Origin: a virus
Virus record (IMG/VR): IMGVR_UViG_3300042879_003295
Coordinates: 1-57,950 of that record
Reading direction: 5' to 3' (one strand)
DNA: 57,950 nucleotides
Positions 48,553 through 56,319 of the stretch are shown one piece after another. Positions within the stretch are counted from its first letter, which is position 1. Each line of letters opens with the position of its first letter. A program made the translations under genes and the position numbers. The notes beneath the pieces are model-generated. The model saw only the letters and a list, made by a program, of their open reading frames with translations, ran no database searches and had not been told where the DNA came from.

Positions 48553-48717
48553 TTGTAATAAACAGGTAGTAAGACCATCAGGGAAATGGTGGTGATACTA
48601 TGCTCCCCGCACCCTCAGCGGGGATATGAGAGACGTAATTTATACACCCTAGAGGTCTCGGTTTACGGGGTGTTAGCAATGTTAAGAATTATGAGGAATT
48701 CGTAACATTTGTTTACC
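48553..48717 (-). promoter_or_regulatory. structured psbA 5' leader
   Basis: If transcription starts near 48715, the leader is about 160 bases. It contains CCCCGC/GCGGGG with a seven-base loop (48605-48623) and ACACCC/GGGTGT (48644-48649 and 48668-48673). No open frame. There is no T tract after the GC hairpin, so regulation of RNA stability or translation is more likely than termination. Confidence 0.45.
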
Positions 48718-48751
48718 TATTTATCATACTACGATCTGGTTCTGGTGTCAA
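48718..48751 (-). promoter_or_regulatory. composite sigma70-type/late promoter of psbA
   Basis: Minus-strand TTGACA (48751-48746), 17 bp, TATGAT (48728-48723) running into late box GATAAATA (48725-48718). Would allow both host-type early and phage late transcription of psbA. Confidence 0.7.
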
Positions 48752-48760
48752 GACCCAAAG

Positions 48761-48768
48761 GATAAATA
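48761..48768 (+). promoter_or_regulatory. late promoter GATAAATA
   Basis: Plus strand, 23 bp before ATG 48792; divergent from the psbA promoter. Confidence 0.6.
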
Positions 48769-48791
48769 TTTTTAATGGTAATAATTTGTAT

Positions 48792-49307
48792 ATGGATTTA
48801 AATATTATGGTCATTGATAATTTTTTGGACCATCCTGACAAAGTAAGAGAGTCTGTTTTAAAAATTGATTTTCCAACAACTGGAAGTTTTCCAGGTAAAA
48901 GAAGTTTTAGAGCGGATTCAGATTACCAGAGAATGGTAAAAAATAAATTAGAGTCCATCTTTAACAAAGAATTATTTTTTCCAGTAAAGTTTGATTCTTT
49001 CTGCTTTCAGATATGTTTAGAAGATGCTGAGAGTTGGGTACACACCGATGAAGCAGAATGGGCAGGAGTTCTTTATTTAACACCTGATGCACCTACTGGA
49101 TCTGGTACGGGAATCTATACAAAAGATGGGAAAGAAGCATATCTAAATACAATGCTTGGCAATGTTTATAACCGTTTAGTCTTATACAAAGGTAATAAAC
49201 TACCGCACAGAAGTATGATTAGTGGGTTTGGTGATAGTTTAGAAAACGGTAGGTTGACACAAGTTTTATTCTTCAATACCTTTGATAACGGTGAAGAACA
49301 TTTATAA
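48792..49307 (+). CDS. DUF6445-like oxygenase-fold protein (171 aa)
   Basis: IMVIDNFLDHPDKVRESVLK opens as in the 31544 protein. ESWVHTDEAEWAGVLYLTPD has HxD, then APTGSGTGIY, and KLPHRSMISGFG with the distal His, GRLTQVLFF with Arg. Likely 2OG/Fe(II)-type fold. Start ATG 48792 (an in-frame TTG six bases upstream has no support). Stands alone next to psbA on the plus strand under a late box. Confidence 0.65.
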   Translation: MDLNIMVIDNFLDHPDKVRESVLKIDFPTTGSFPGKRSFRADSDYQRMVKNKLESIFNKELFFPVKFDSFCFQICLEDAESWVHTDEAEWAGVLYLTPDAPTGSGTGIYTKDGKEAYLNTMLGNVYNRLVLYKGNKLPHRSMISGFGDSLENGRLTQVLFFNTFDNGEEHL

Positions 49308-49312
49308 AGCAA

Positions 49313-49319
49313 CTAAATA
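49313..49319 (+). promoter_or_regulatory. late promoter CTAAATA
   Basis: Plus-strand box 22 bp before ATG 49342. Confidence 0.6.
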
Positions 49320-49341
49320 AAAATAAAAGTAAGTTGGAACA

Positions 49342-49533
49342 ATGCTAAACGAGGGTACTCATAGAAGACTTATTAAAATTTGCACAAAACTTTCTAAAAG
49401 TGAGTCTGTTCCCGAGTATGATTTACTTTGGGCACAGAAGAACGCTATCTACTCAGAAGAAGCAGAAGCACTTCTTAGAAAAGTAAATCTTTTTATTGAA
49501 GCAAAAGATCAAGAAGATACTACAGAAGTCTAA
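49342..49533 (+). CDS. small hypothetical protein (63 aa)
   Basis: MLNEGTHRRLIKICTKLSKS, then EYDLLWAQKNAIYSEEAEAL and an acidic tail. Helical and small, unknown function. Late box upstream. It ends against the minus-strand 51-aa gene with a four-base overlap of the 3' ends. Confidence 0.65.
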   Translation: MLNEGTHRRLIKICTKLSKSESVPEYDLLWAQKNAIYSEEAEALLRKVNLFIEAKDQEDTTEV

Positions 49534-49685
49534 CGAGAATATTCTTCTATCTTATCTAAAAGTCTATTAAGATACTTATGCGCCAATCCCTTTGGATCTG
49601 AGGTCCAACCTTCAGAATCCAATTGGGATTTTATTTTCAAGATTTCACATTTAATAATATCTTTAGTCAATTGTCCGCGTGGCAT
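49530..49685 (-). CDS. small hypothetical protein (51 aa)
   Basis: ATG 49685-49683 to TAG 49532-49530: MPRGQLTKDIIKCEILKIKS, then DPKGLAHKYLNRLLDKIEEY. Helical, mixed charge; a type of short protein I associate with T4-like cyanophages. Its late box (49714-49708) lies in the loop of the terminator of the operon upstream. Confidence 0.65.
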   Translation of the reverse strand: MPRGQLTKDIIKCEILKIKSQLDSEGWTSDPKGLAHKYLNRLLDKIEEYSR

Positions 49686-49695
49686 AATACTAAAA

Positions 49696-49724
49696 AACTC
49701 TGCTGCTTATTTAGCAACAGAGTT
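49696..49724 (-). terminator. terminator of the peroxiredoxin/ferredoxin operon
   Basis: AACTCTG/CAGAGTT plus TGCT/AGCA, one mismatch between, around a five-base centre; minus-strand T tract follows. It begins about 20 bases after the peroxiredoxin stop. Confidence 0.75.
49708..49714 (-). promoter_or_regulatory. late promoter CTAAATA inside the terminator hairpin
   Basis: Minus-strand CTAAATA at the hairpin tip, 22 bp before ATG 49685 of the 51-aa gene. Confidence 0.6.
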
Positions 49725-49744
49725 GAGTAGTATTAAGTGTTATA

Positions 49745-50272
49745 TCAAACAGTCGTACCGACTTTCACATTTGCCGAAACATATTCTAGAACATTTTCGG
49801 GTGTTGATACTTCGTAAGGGTCGGTGTCTGCATTGTCACGCTTACCGTTTTCCACGAATAATTTCTCGATGATTCCGTTATCCACGACCGCAGCATAACG
49901 CCAAGAGCGATCCCCGAAACCAAGGTTAGACTTGTTGACAAGCATTCCCATAGAACGTGTGAAGTAAGCATTGCCATCTGGAATGAGTTTGACTTTCTCA
50001 ATGTTCTGGTCTTGTGCCCAAGCATTCATCACAAACCCATCATTAACAGAGATGCAGTAAATATCGTCGATGCCAAGACCAATAAAGTCGTCGTATTTCT
50101 CTTCGAATCCAGGAAGCTGATAGGCACTGCAAGTAGGAGTGAAAGCACCAGGCAGACTAAAAATGACCACACGCTTCCCATCGAAAAGTTCTGCAGTTGT
50201 TTTATTTACAAAGTCCCCAGATTCACGAAAAGTGAATTGTACTTGAGGAACTTGATAACCTTCGCTACGCAT
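49745..50272 (-). CDS. peroxiredoxin, Prx5-like (175 aa)
   Basis: ATG 50272 is chosen since GGAGG lies five bases upstream. FSLPGAFTPTCSAYQLPGFE contains the peroxidatic Cys in PGAFTPTC; YCISVNDGFVMNAWAQDQ and PDGNAYFTRSMGML are Prx5-group segments. It reduces peroxides using glutathione/glutaredoxin or thioredoxin. Next to HLIPs and ferredoxin, it fits an oxidative-stress and photosynthesis operon. A glutaredoxin is encoded at 21720. Confidence 0.92.
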   Translation of the reverse strand: MRSEGYQVPQVQFTFRESGDFVNKTTAELFDGKRVVIFSLPGAFTPTCSAYQLPGFEEKYDDFIGLGIDDIYCISVNDGFVMNAWAQDQNIEKVKLIPDGNAYFTRSMGMLVNKSNLGFGDRSWRYAAVVDNGIIEKLFVENGKRDNADTDPYEVSTPENVLEYVSANVKVGTTV

Positions 50273-50283
50273 ATTAACCTCCA

Positions 50284-50403
50284 TCACCAAATACCAGGAA
50301 TGAGTTGACCAGTAGTAAGGTAAGAAGCAACACCAGCAACAAAACCGATCATTGCTAGTCGGGCATTGAGAATCTCAGCCTCAGGGGTAAATCCAAATTT
50401 CAT
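50284..50403 (-). CDS. hli: high-light-inducible protein, 39 aa
   Basis: ATG 50403-50401 to TGA 50286-50284: MKFGFTPEAEILNARLAMIG, then FVAGVASYLTTGQLIPGIW. The chlorophyll-binding E..NaR.AMiGf motif and one transmembrane helix are complete although the protein is very short. AGGAGAACTAAA precedes the ATG. HLIPs protect photosystems under excess light. Confidence 0.88.
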   Translation of the reverse strand: MKFGFTPEAEILNARLAMIGFVAGVASYLTTGQLIPGIW

Positions 50404-50418
50404 TTTAGTTCTCCTAAA

Positions 50419-50709
50419 TTAAAGGTTTTCTTCTTGTTCTGTAAGAATTACACAATCAGACTTGGGATAAGCAACACAGAGAAGTGCAAATCCTTCTGCC
50501 ATTTGGTCATCATCAAGGAACGATTGTTCTTCATTATCAATCTCTCCCGAGATTACTTTACCAGCACAAGAGGAGCAAGCACCTGCTTTACAAGAGTAAG
50601 GAAGGTCAATACCTGCTTCTTCTGCTGCTTCAAGAATATATTGATCTTCTGGACATTGAATGACATTTTCAGTTCCATCAGCGGAACGAAGAGTAATACT
50701 ATAAGTCAT
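50419..50709 (-). CDS. petF: [2Fe-2S] ferredoxin (96 aa)
   Basis: [15 protein letters not shown] (CxxxxCxxC) and [11 protein letters not shown] supply the four cluster ligands; [13 protein letters not shown] is the usual lead-in. Plant-type ferredoxin of normal length. It may feed phage or host reductases with photosynthetic electrons. Its start is joined to the tiny membrane gene as TAATG. Confidence 0.95.
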   Translation of the reverse strand: MTYSITLRSADGTENVIQCPEDQYILEAAEEAGIDLPYSCKAGACSSCAGKVISGEIDNEEQSFLDDDQMAEGFALLCVAYPKSDCVILTEQEENL

Positions 50710-50795
50710 TAGTAAGTTTTAGAAAGTTGATTTACAGACGCTGCCAATAAGACGAAAAAGGCAACAGATGTAATTGTAAACGTAATTTCTACCAT
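50709..50795 (-). CDS. 28-aa single-helix membrane peptide
   Basis: ATG 50795-50793 to TAA 50711-50709: [20 protein letters not shown] then VNQLSKTY. One transmembrane helix. The stop overlaps the ferredoxin ATG, and it lies 13 bases after an HLIP gene, which argues for a real gene. Size and I-T...FFVLL pattern resemble PSII low-mass subunits such as PsbI, but similarity this short is not proof. Confidence 0.5.
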   Translation of the reverse strand: MVEITFTITSVAFFVLLAASVNQLSKTY

Positions 50796-50808
50796 TGTCA
50801 ATCAATTA

Positions 50809-51003
50809 TCAGAAGATTCCGAAGAAGAGTTTGCCAGTGATAGCATAAGAAAGAGCGCCAGCAACAATGCCGACCATTGCCCAGCGTCCATTATACTTCT
50901 CCTTTACTTGATTGGGAGTATCCATCCCATAGTTTTCATAATACATTGTGGGTTCTTTAGCAAACATATTTTGCTGCCCACGTTCATTAGTTGTTACGGT
51001 CAT
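50809..51003 (-). CDS. hli: high-light-inducible protein (64 aa)
   Basis: C-terminal half EKYNGRWAMVGIVAGALSYA with ITGKLFFGIF is the classic HLIP helix with the N-G-R-W-A-M chlorophyll motif. N-terminus hydrophilic (TVTTNERGQQNMFAKEP). First gene of the HLIP, small peptide, ferredoxin, HLIP, peroxiredoxin operon behind promoter 51030-51058. Confidence 0.93.
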   Translation of the reverse strand: MTVTTNERGQQNMFAKEPTMYYENYGMDTPNQVKEKYNGRWAMVGIVAGALSYAITGKLFFGIF

Positions 51004-51029
51004 TTCGTTTTATTACGAATTGTTACAAC

Positions 51030-51058
51030 ATTATATAGCAAAAATAAAGAGGGGTCAA
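51030..51058 (-). promoter_or_regulatory. sigma70-type promoter with -35 in a terminator
   Basis: Minus-strand TTGACC (51058-51053), 17 bp, TATAAT (51035-51030). The -35 covers the loop and first stem bases of terminator 51048-51066. Confidence 0.7.
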
Positions 51059-51066
51059 GCCCCTCT
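51048..51066 (-). terminator. terminator of the glycan cluster
   Basis: AGAGGGG/CCCCTCT with a five-base loop, followed on the minus strand by TTTATTTTTG. Sits 35 bases after the stop at 51101. Confidence 0.75.
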
Positions 51067-51100
51067 CGTTACGGTTTTCACACACACTGAGTATAAATTA

Positions 51101-51919
51101 CTACTGTTGCTCTGGTGGTGGTTGATTTTCTTGATATTGGAGAGATGGTGGTAGAGTTCCAAAATATGGATCGTAATTAAAAATTTCATTCCAATCTGGA
51201 ATTTGCAAGGCACTGTTTTTCCAGAAACTCCAAAGTCCTTCATAAGAACTTTTATGGAAAGTCTCAATATGCTCATGATGAATTGATGATCCCAATTCCA
51301 ACTTATAAAGGAAAAGAGGAATTGCAAAAGTATTACCAGAATTGTAAATCAAATCATCCGCCACAGCGCGAGGTTTAGATCCATTATCCAACTTATACTT
51401 GTCATCCCTAAGATGAAGTCTTAAAAGTTTTTCTGCATGATGACGAGTAATCATATAACAAGCAGTAGAAAAATCATTCACAAAACGTTTGTGAATTCTC
51501 AAATGAACTTGTGCTGGATTAATGATCGCCAACTGAATGACATCATAATGATATGGGACTTGAGAAAAGAAATCTTTCCAAGTAAAAGGCCAATATCTTA
51601 CAGTTTCCAAATCACAATCATCTTCCATAATCAAGGCACATGGATGATCGGTTTCTTCAACAAAATAACGTAGTGCTTTAAGATGAGAAGTCACACACCC
51701 AACTTCTCCAGATGACATCATATCTGGATATCTACCCTTAATAATATCACTCAGATCATCTTCACGACCATCATGGGCAGAAATACGAGTATAATCTTCG
51801 ATTTCCCAATATTTTAATTGATCAACCATAAACTTATCACGTTCTGGTTGACCATCAAGATTGAGATAAATGATGGGTGGCAATCCCTTTAGTTTGTATG
51901 CTGATTTGTTTTTGTCCAT
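51101..51919 (-). CDS. GT25-type glycosyltransferase (272 aa)
   Basis: PPIIYLNLDGQPERDKFMVD (GT25 opening Y.NLd...R...), SGEVGCVTSHLKALRYFVEE (GC..SH motif) and CALIMEDDCDL (the ED-D motif) are characteristic. The C-terminus is Pro/Gln-rich. GT25 enzymes move galactose or similar sugars in lipopolysaccharide. Last gene of the cluster; overlaps FkbM gene by one base. Confidence 0.8.
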   Translation of the reverse strand: MDKNKSAYKLKGLPPIIYLNLDGQPERDKFMVDQLKYWEIEDYTRISAHDGREDDLSDIIKGRYPDMMSSGEVGCVTSHLKALRYFVEETDHPCALIMEDDCDLETVRYWPFTWKDFFSQVPYHYDVIQLAIINPAQVHLRIHKRFVNDFSTACYMITRHHAEKLLRLHLRDDKYKLDNGSKPRAVADDLIYNSGNTFAIPLFLYKLELGSSIHHEHIETFHKSSYEGLWSFWKNSALQIPDWNEIFNYDPYFGTLPPSLQYQENQPPPEQQ

Positions 51920-52533
51920 TATGCTTTTCTAATGTAAAGTGCGTCTCCCCAAATTTGTCCTTCCCAAGAAGTTTCTACTCTTTCCATATTATATTGGGAA
52001 AGGAATTCATCAAGTTCCTCAACGTAAGCGTTGCCTTCATAAACTTCATCACGATTGACCTCGCAATAAACATAGTCAACGTTTTCTAAAGTTTTTTTAG
52101 CACCCTTTAGGACTTCCAGTTCATATCCCTGAACGTCCATATTAATGAAATTATACTTGTTATAATTAAAATCGTCAAGAACTTTAACCTCAACTTCCTC
52201 AGTTTCTGGAAACTTTACATGGGGGTGATGAGTAATATGAACTTTAGGTTTCAATAAAGAACTACTTTGCTTTTCATTATCACTCACATACATAGTTGCT
52301 ACAGTTTCTTCTGGTCCCAAAGCAACTTGATGTGCAATAATATTAGCATTTAAATCTTTAATATTCTCACAAAGAACATCAAAAGAATCGCTCAATGGTT
52401 CGAAGATAACAATCTCTTGGATACCATTTCGAACGTATTCATCAATCTCTTCACCATAATGTCCACCAATATGGATGATACCTTTTACATCCATATTGTA
52501 TTTCTTTCTAAGTCCAGTAAAACTCAATAACAT
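51919..52533 (-). CDS. FkbM family methyltransferase (204 aa)
   Basis: GIIHIGGHYGEEIDEYVRNG (AdoMet loop), EIVIFEPLSDSF, ANIIAHQVALGPEE, and KYNFINMDVQGYELEVLKGA followed by YVYCEVNRDEVYEG match FkbM. These methylate hydroxyls of sugars or polyketides. In this cluster a sugar O-methyl group on the glycan is likely. Two bases after the GT-A gene. Confidence 0.85.
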   Translation of the reverse strand: MLLSFTGLRKKYNMDVKGIIHIGGHYGEEIDEYVRNGIQEIVIFEPLSDSFDVLCENIKDLNANIIAHQVALGPEETVATMYVSDNEKQSSSLLKPKVHITHHPHVKFPETEEVEVKVLDDFNYNKYNFINMDVQGYELEVLKGAKKTLENVDYVYCEVNRDEVYEGNAYVEELDEFLSQYNMERVETSWEGQIWGDALYIRKA

Positions 52534-52534
52534 T

Positions 52535-53281
52535 TTAAACCTCTATAAAATCTCCAAGAATAGTATGTAGAACTGAAGTCTTATGACTATCTACAACTTG
52601 TAATCCATTATGCCAATTACAGGCATTTCTGAAATGAAGAAACTTACCATCAAGATGGAGTTCCATTTCATATCCACCATTAGAAACTGATGGGTCCTTA
52701 AGATTTATATCCCGATAATTATCAGGATATTCTACATCAGTTGGAGTAAATCTGATGTTAGAACTACGAATGAGTTTATAAGTTCCTCCACAAGAATCTA
52801 GAAGTTGCCCCTCAACGTGCTGTGGATAGAAATCAAAATCTTCTTTCTCAAGAGCACTCTTTCTAAAGAAGATCAATCCTTGCCAAACATACTCAACACT
52901 GCCACGAGTTTGTACACATCCAGCAAGATCACAATTCTCCATAAACTCATTCACACTGAATGATTCGATAAGGAAGTTATCATGGTCTAGAATTGCCACA
53001 AAACAATCCTCAGAATCTTGCAGAATCACATTATTATAAGTCCACTGAATCGCATCAGAGTTATAAAAACTTGGAGTGTTTCCTGGTTGAGAAATATGAT
53101 GATGTAGAGAAATATTATTCCTGTCACATATTTTTTTAAATTGTTCCAAAAACTCATTATCACGAGTGTCGTAAACAACGTGAAACTCAAAATCATCTTT
53201 TAGATAATTTTTAAAACAATCAATCTGATACTGAAGAATATCAGGACGATTAAAAACAAAAGTAAAAACTTTAACTTTCAT
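52535..53281 (-). CDS. GT-A type glycosyltransferase-like protein (248 aa)
   Basis: FTFVFNRPDILQYQIDCFKN resembles nucleotide-sugar folds; CFVAILDHDNFLI contains a D-H-D metal-type motif; later GRLIFF-like strands (YVWQGLIFFRKSAL) and GGYEMELHLDGKFLHFRNAC. Family not certain. It shares ten or so bases with the GT-B gene, in a run of glycan genes. Confidence 0.6.
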   Translation of the reverse strand: MKVKVFTFVFNRPDILQYQIDCFKNYLKDDFEFHVVYDTRDNEFLEQFKKICDRNNISLHHHISQPGNTPSFYNSDAIQWTYNNVILQDSEDCFVAILDHDNFLIESFSVNEFMENCDLAGCVQTRGSVEYVWQGLIFFRKSALEKEDFDFYPQHVEGQLLDSCGGTYKLIRSSNIRFTPTDVEYPDNYRDINLKDPSVSNGGYEMELHLDGKFLHFRNACNWHNGLQVVDSHKTSVLHTILGDFIEV

Positions 53282-54113
53282 AGTGATCTAGCAAAATTTG
53301 CACGGTCTTTTGTGGGGATAATTCTCTCTGAATATAGTCTTGTGGAGAATAATTAGAAAGATTAGAATAAAAGTAATCAAATCCAGATTCTAGTTCATCA
53401 ATGGAACTAATTTTATAACCACACTCATCTGACCAATAAGGAACTGAAGTGGCAGGAACAGAATATTCAGACCCCATATGATCCCATACAATCTGATCCC
53501 ATACAAAAATTGGTTTATTAACTGCCATCATTTCTTGAGTGGCAATTCCCTGACTCTCAGTATTATCAATTATAACACAGAATTTGACTTCCCCAATAGA
53601 TTCTAAAAACTCTTCTTGAGAGTAATTACCATATTCCAAACCTGTATAAGTGAGTCCTCTTTTTTCGAGAAGACTTAAAACAGATTGCAAATGCTCAACT
53701 GGTCTATTTTTATAGTAGACTAAACAATCAACTGTTGGATTATTGTTTATCTGTGGCGCATAAATTGCAACTGGCCAATTAATAGTTCCTCTTACATTAA
53801 AGAACTTAGTATATAAATCGGCAACCCATTGGGATGGAGTAATAATTTTTCCATACTCAGTAAGTTGAGAAAACTCAGGTGCGAAAGGCCACACCTGAGG
53901 TCCTACCAATAAAGTTTCTTTGTTCTTTATTTCTGCATAGTTATTGACTTGATATGGATCCCAATGCAAAAACAAATTATTTTTATATTTTTCTTCATTC
54001 TCAGCATATGGAATTCCCATATCATTTAAAGAATGAAATAAGTTTTGTATGACCTTCTTTGGTCCAGACATTCTACCCTGTAGATGACTGTCTCTATAAA
54101 AAACATTAAGCAT
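53271..54113 (-). CDS. GT-B type glycosyltransferase-like protein (280 aa)
   Basis: SGPKKVIQNLFHSLNDMGIP at about 16-35 recalls GT4 openings; TPSQWVADLYTKFF (about 90-103), and C-terminal NTESQGIATQEMMAVNKPIF, the E..G....E.M....P region of the donor site. Shorter than most GT4 enzymes (about 350+), so a compact phage form. Acceptor unknown. Overlaps the epimerase by eight bases. Confidence 0.65.
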   Translation of the reverse strand: MLNVFYRDSHLQGRMSGPKKVIQNLFHSLNDMGIPYAENEEKYKNNLFLHWDPYQVNNYAEIKNKETLLVGPQVWPFAPEFSQLTEYGKIITPSQWVADLYTKFFNVRGTINWPVAIYAPQINNNPTVDCLVYYKNRPVEHLQSVLSLLEKRGLTYTGLEYGNYSQEEFLESIGEVKFCVIIDNTESQGIATQEMMAVNKPIFVWDQIVWDHMGSEYSVPATSVPYWSDECGYKISSIDELESGFDYFYSNLSNYSPQDYIQRELSPQKTVQILLDHYES

Positions 54114-55005
54114 TTGCAGAAATCCAATCCTCTAATTTCATAGTTGGTTCCCAACCAAAAGTTTTTTTAATTTTCTGATTATTAGCAAGACTAAATCTAA
54201 CTTCACCTGGACGTGGAGTGAGATTAGTTGTTTCTCCACCAATCATCCTTGCAATTTGATTTACAGACACATTGGTTCCTGTTCCAACATTATAAACTTG
54301 ACCATATGCTTCATAATCAACATCAGATAACGCAGCAGTTATATTTGCATTACATATATCTCCAACATAAACAAAATCTCTACGTTGATTGCCATCACCA
54401 ACGATTGTCAAAGTTTTTCCCTCAGATTTTTGCCTCATAAAAATAGCAACAACAGGAGCATATTGCCCCCTATAAGGTTGCCTCTCTCCATATACATTAA
54501 AATACCTGAAAATAATTGTTGGCAATCCATACAACTCTGTGTACATTTTACAGAGTTTTTCTCCATTTACTTTGGAAACAGAATATGGGTTTAAACAATC
54601 ATCAGGTTGAGTCTCAACATTAGGAGATTCATTTTTACCATAAGCAGATGCAGTTGATGAATACATCACTCTTTTAACACCTGCTTCACGAGCACACTGA
54701 AGAACTGTACAGGTTCCAACAGAATTAACTGTCACAGCATGAATTGGATTCTCAATCGCTGGTTGTATATGAGATTCTGCTGCAAGATGAAACACATAAT
54801 CTACACCGTCAAAAAGTGGTCGAATTTCTTTATAGTTACAAATATCAAGAACACAATTCAAAGCACTGGGATTCCAATAAAATTGTTCATTAGTTGCTGA
54901 TGATTCATTATCAATCACAACAACTTCGTGTCCCAGATTTATAAGACGATCAACAAGATTTGATCCGATAAATCCTGCACCACCTGTCACTAAACATTTC
55001 ATCAA
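54106..55005 (-). CDS. NAD-dependent sugar epimerase, UDP-hexose 4-epimerase-like (299 aa)
   Basis: KCLVTGGAGFIGSNLVDRLI (NAD loop), HLAAESHIQPAIENP, YSSTASAYGKN, catalytic NPYSVSK (YxxxK), FRYFNVYGERQPYRGQYAPV and GDGNQRRDFVYVGD. Standard extended SDR of GalE/WbpP type and usual length. Supplies a nucleotide sugar for the transferases around it. UDP-glucuronate or GDP sugars are alternatives. Confidence 0.85.
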   Translation of the reverse strand: MMKCLVTGGAGFIGSNLVDRLINLGHEVVVIDNESSATNEQFYWNPSALNCVLDICNYKEIRPLFDGVDYVFHLAAESHIQPAIENPIHAVTVNSVGTCTVLQCAREAGVKRVMYSSTASAYGKNESPNVETQPDDCLNPYSVSKVNGEKLCKMYTELYGLPTIIFRYFNVYGERQPYRGQYAPVVAIFMRQKSEGKTLTIVGDGNQRRDFVYVGDICNANITAALSDVDYEAYGQVYNVGTGTNVSVNQIARMIGGETTNLTPRPGEVRFSLANNQKIKKTFGWEPTMKLEDWISANA

Positions 55006-55640
55006 TATACCCTCAATGGTTTCCAGAAATTTTTATGTGGTTGAAACAATTCGTGTGTAGGATAAGAGGTTAAAGGTTGATCAGTTCCATTCGAGCTGGT
55101 CTGATAGAACATAGGATCATCAAAAGCATATACATTATAATACTTTTGCACTTCAGCAAATCCAATATCCTGATGATCTGAAATCTCATATCCGTGATAT
55201 GCAATTTTCTTACAAAGAGAAGCATACTCTGGATTAATATAAAGAATTGCATGAGCACCCAACATATTGTAAACCCTAAGTAATTCAGAATCAACCTTTT
55301 GATACTGAACGAAAGGTCCAGAATGAGCATTCATTCTTCCCCAAGAAGAAATGCCAAGATAGAGTGCATCAGCATCGTCGGGGATCTCAATCTCAGGTCT
55401 AAAGTTCTTAACTACACAATCATCCTCAAAAACAATAAAGGGAGGATCGATCTCGTCAAGTGCAGTAAAATGAGATAAAGAACATCCTGCCAAATGTGCA
55501 TCAGGAAAAACGAAACCCTCCACACGAATGATCGTCTCAAATCCAAGATCGGATAGCATTTTCTGCATCCGATCATTCTTCTCAGTGTCCCTAGCAAGAT
55601 TAATGTAAACTGCGGGGATCTTTTTGACCTCTAAGCGCAT
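55002..55640 (-). CDS. GT25-like glycosyltransferase (212 aa)
   Basis: IPAVYINLARDTEKNDRMQK (opening), HLAGCSLSHFTALDEIDPPF (GCSLSH) and IVFEDDCVVKN (EDD) are GT25 marks, and LGAHAILYINPEYASL is the later helix. A second GT25 besides 51101, with low similarity, so probably a different linkage. Overlaps neighbours on both sides. Confidence 0.75.
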   Translation of the reverse strand: MRLEVKKIPAVYINLARDTEKNDRMQKMLSDLGFETIIRVEGFVFPDAHLAGCSLSHFTALDEIDPPFIVFEDDCVVKNFRPEIEIPDDADALYLGISSWGRMNAHSGPFVQYQKVDSELLRVYNMLGAHAILYINPEYASLCKKIAYHGYEISDHQDIGFAEVQKYYNVYAFDDPMFYQTSSNGTDQPLTSYPTHELFQPHKNFWKPLRVY

Positions 55641-56319
55641 TGTGATTCTTCTTTAGTGCAACAATTTTAGGATTATAAGGATACTCAACATTTTGCATAA
55701 ACTCCTCCGCATAACAGTATGAAGGAGTCAAACTCAACGTAGGAGGATTATCAATTAAATAACGATTCATTTGTGATTCATCGTGCCACAAAGCAATGAC
55801 ATCGTTCTCAAGATCTTTGGTAACTCGATCAGCAAGAACTTCTGCCATCTCCATAAATCGCTTAGTAGATCCACCGTTAAATCCACCTGCATAATAATTC
55901 TCTGGTTCTTCACCAACAGGAACATAGGCAAGACATTTTGGATTCCTATCGTAAGATCGCTGTTCTTTTGGATAGAATGATTGGTATGGGTGCATCGTTG
56001 CGACAAGATCACTAAGAATCTCATCACCAACTTTAGCAACAATTGCCATATCTACATCAAGATAGAAGCAATAGTCGTGCTCTAAAATCCAATCTTTTTC
56101 TTTTACAAAATAATTAAACCTCTTTAGAGTTGGCATCGGCCAGGGTTCGTGATCGATCTGACAAACCCTAATATTCTCAGAGGTTTCTACATCATGATTA
56201 GTAAAAAGAAGGCAATTAATTTCATGCCCGTTAAGAAAGTTTTCCTCAACATTTTCTAGAAGTCTCTCAACAAAATCAATGTACTTGTTTGTTGCGATAG
56301 TTAAAATACAAATTTTCAT
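55600..56319 (-). CDS. GT6 family glycosyltransferase, ABO-like (239 aa)
   Basis: ILTIATNKYIDFVERLLENV (start), FYLDVDMAIVAKVGDE (DVD metal motif), YYAGGFNGGSTKRFMEMAEV and DVIALWHDESQMNRYLIDNP (acceptor/catalytic WHDES). These are the signature of GT6, the family of blood-group A/B and alpha-1,3-Gal transferases. A GT6 member in cyanophage P-SSM2 has been noted before. Compact: no stem or membrane anchor. Pairs with a GT11 fucosyltransferase next door. Confidence 0.88.
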   Translation of the reverse strand: MKICILTIATNKYIDFVERLLENVEENFLNGHEINCLLFTNHDVETSENIRVCQIDHEPWPMPTLKRFNYFVKEKDWILEHDYCFYLDVDMAIVAKVGDEILSDLVATMHPYQSFYPKEQRSYDRNPKCLAYVPVGEEPENYYAGGFNGGSTKRFMEMAEVLADRVTKDLENDVIALWHDESQMNRYLIDNPPTLSLTPSYCYAEEFMQNVEYPYNPKIVALKKNHNALRGQKDPRSLH

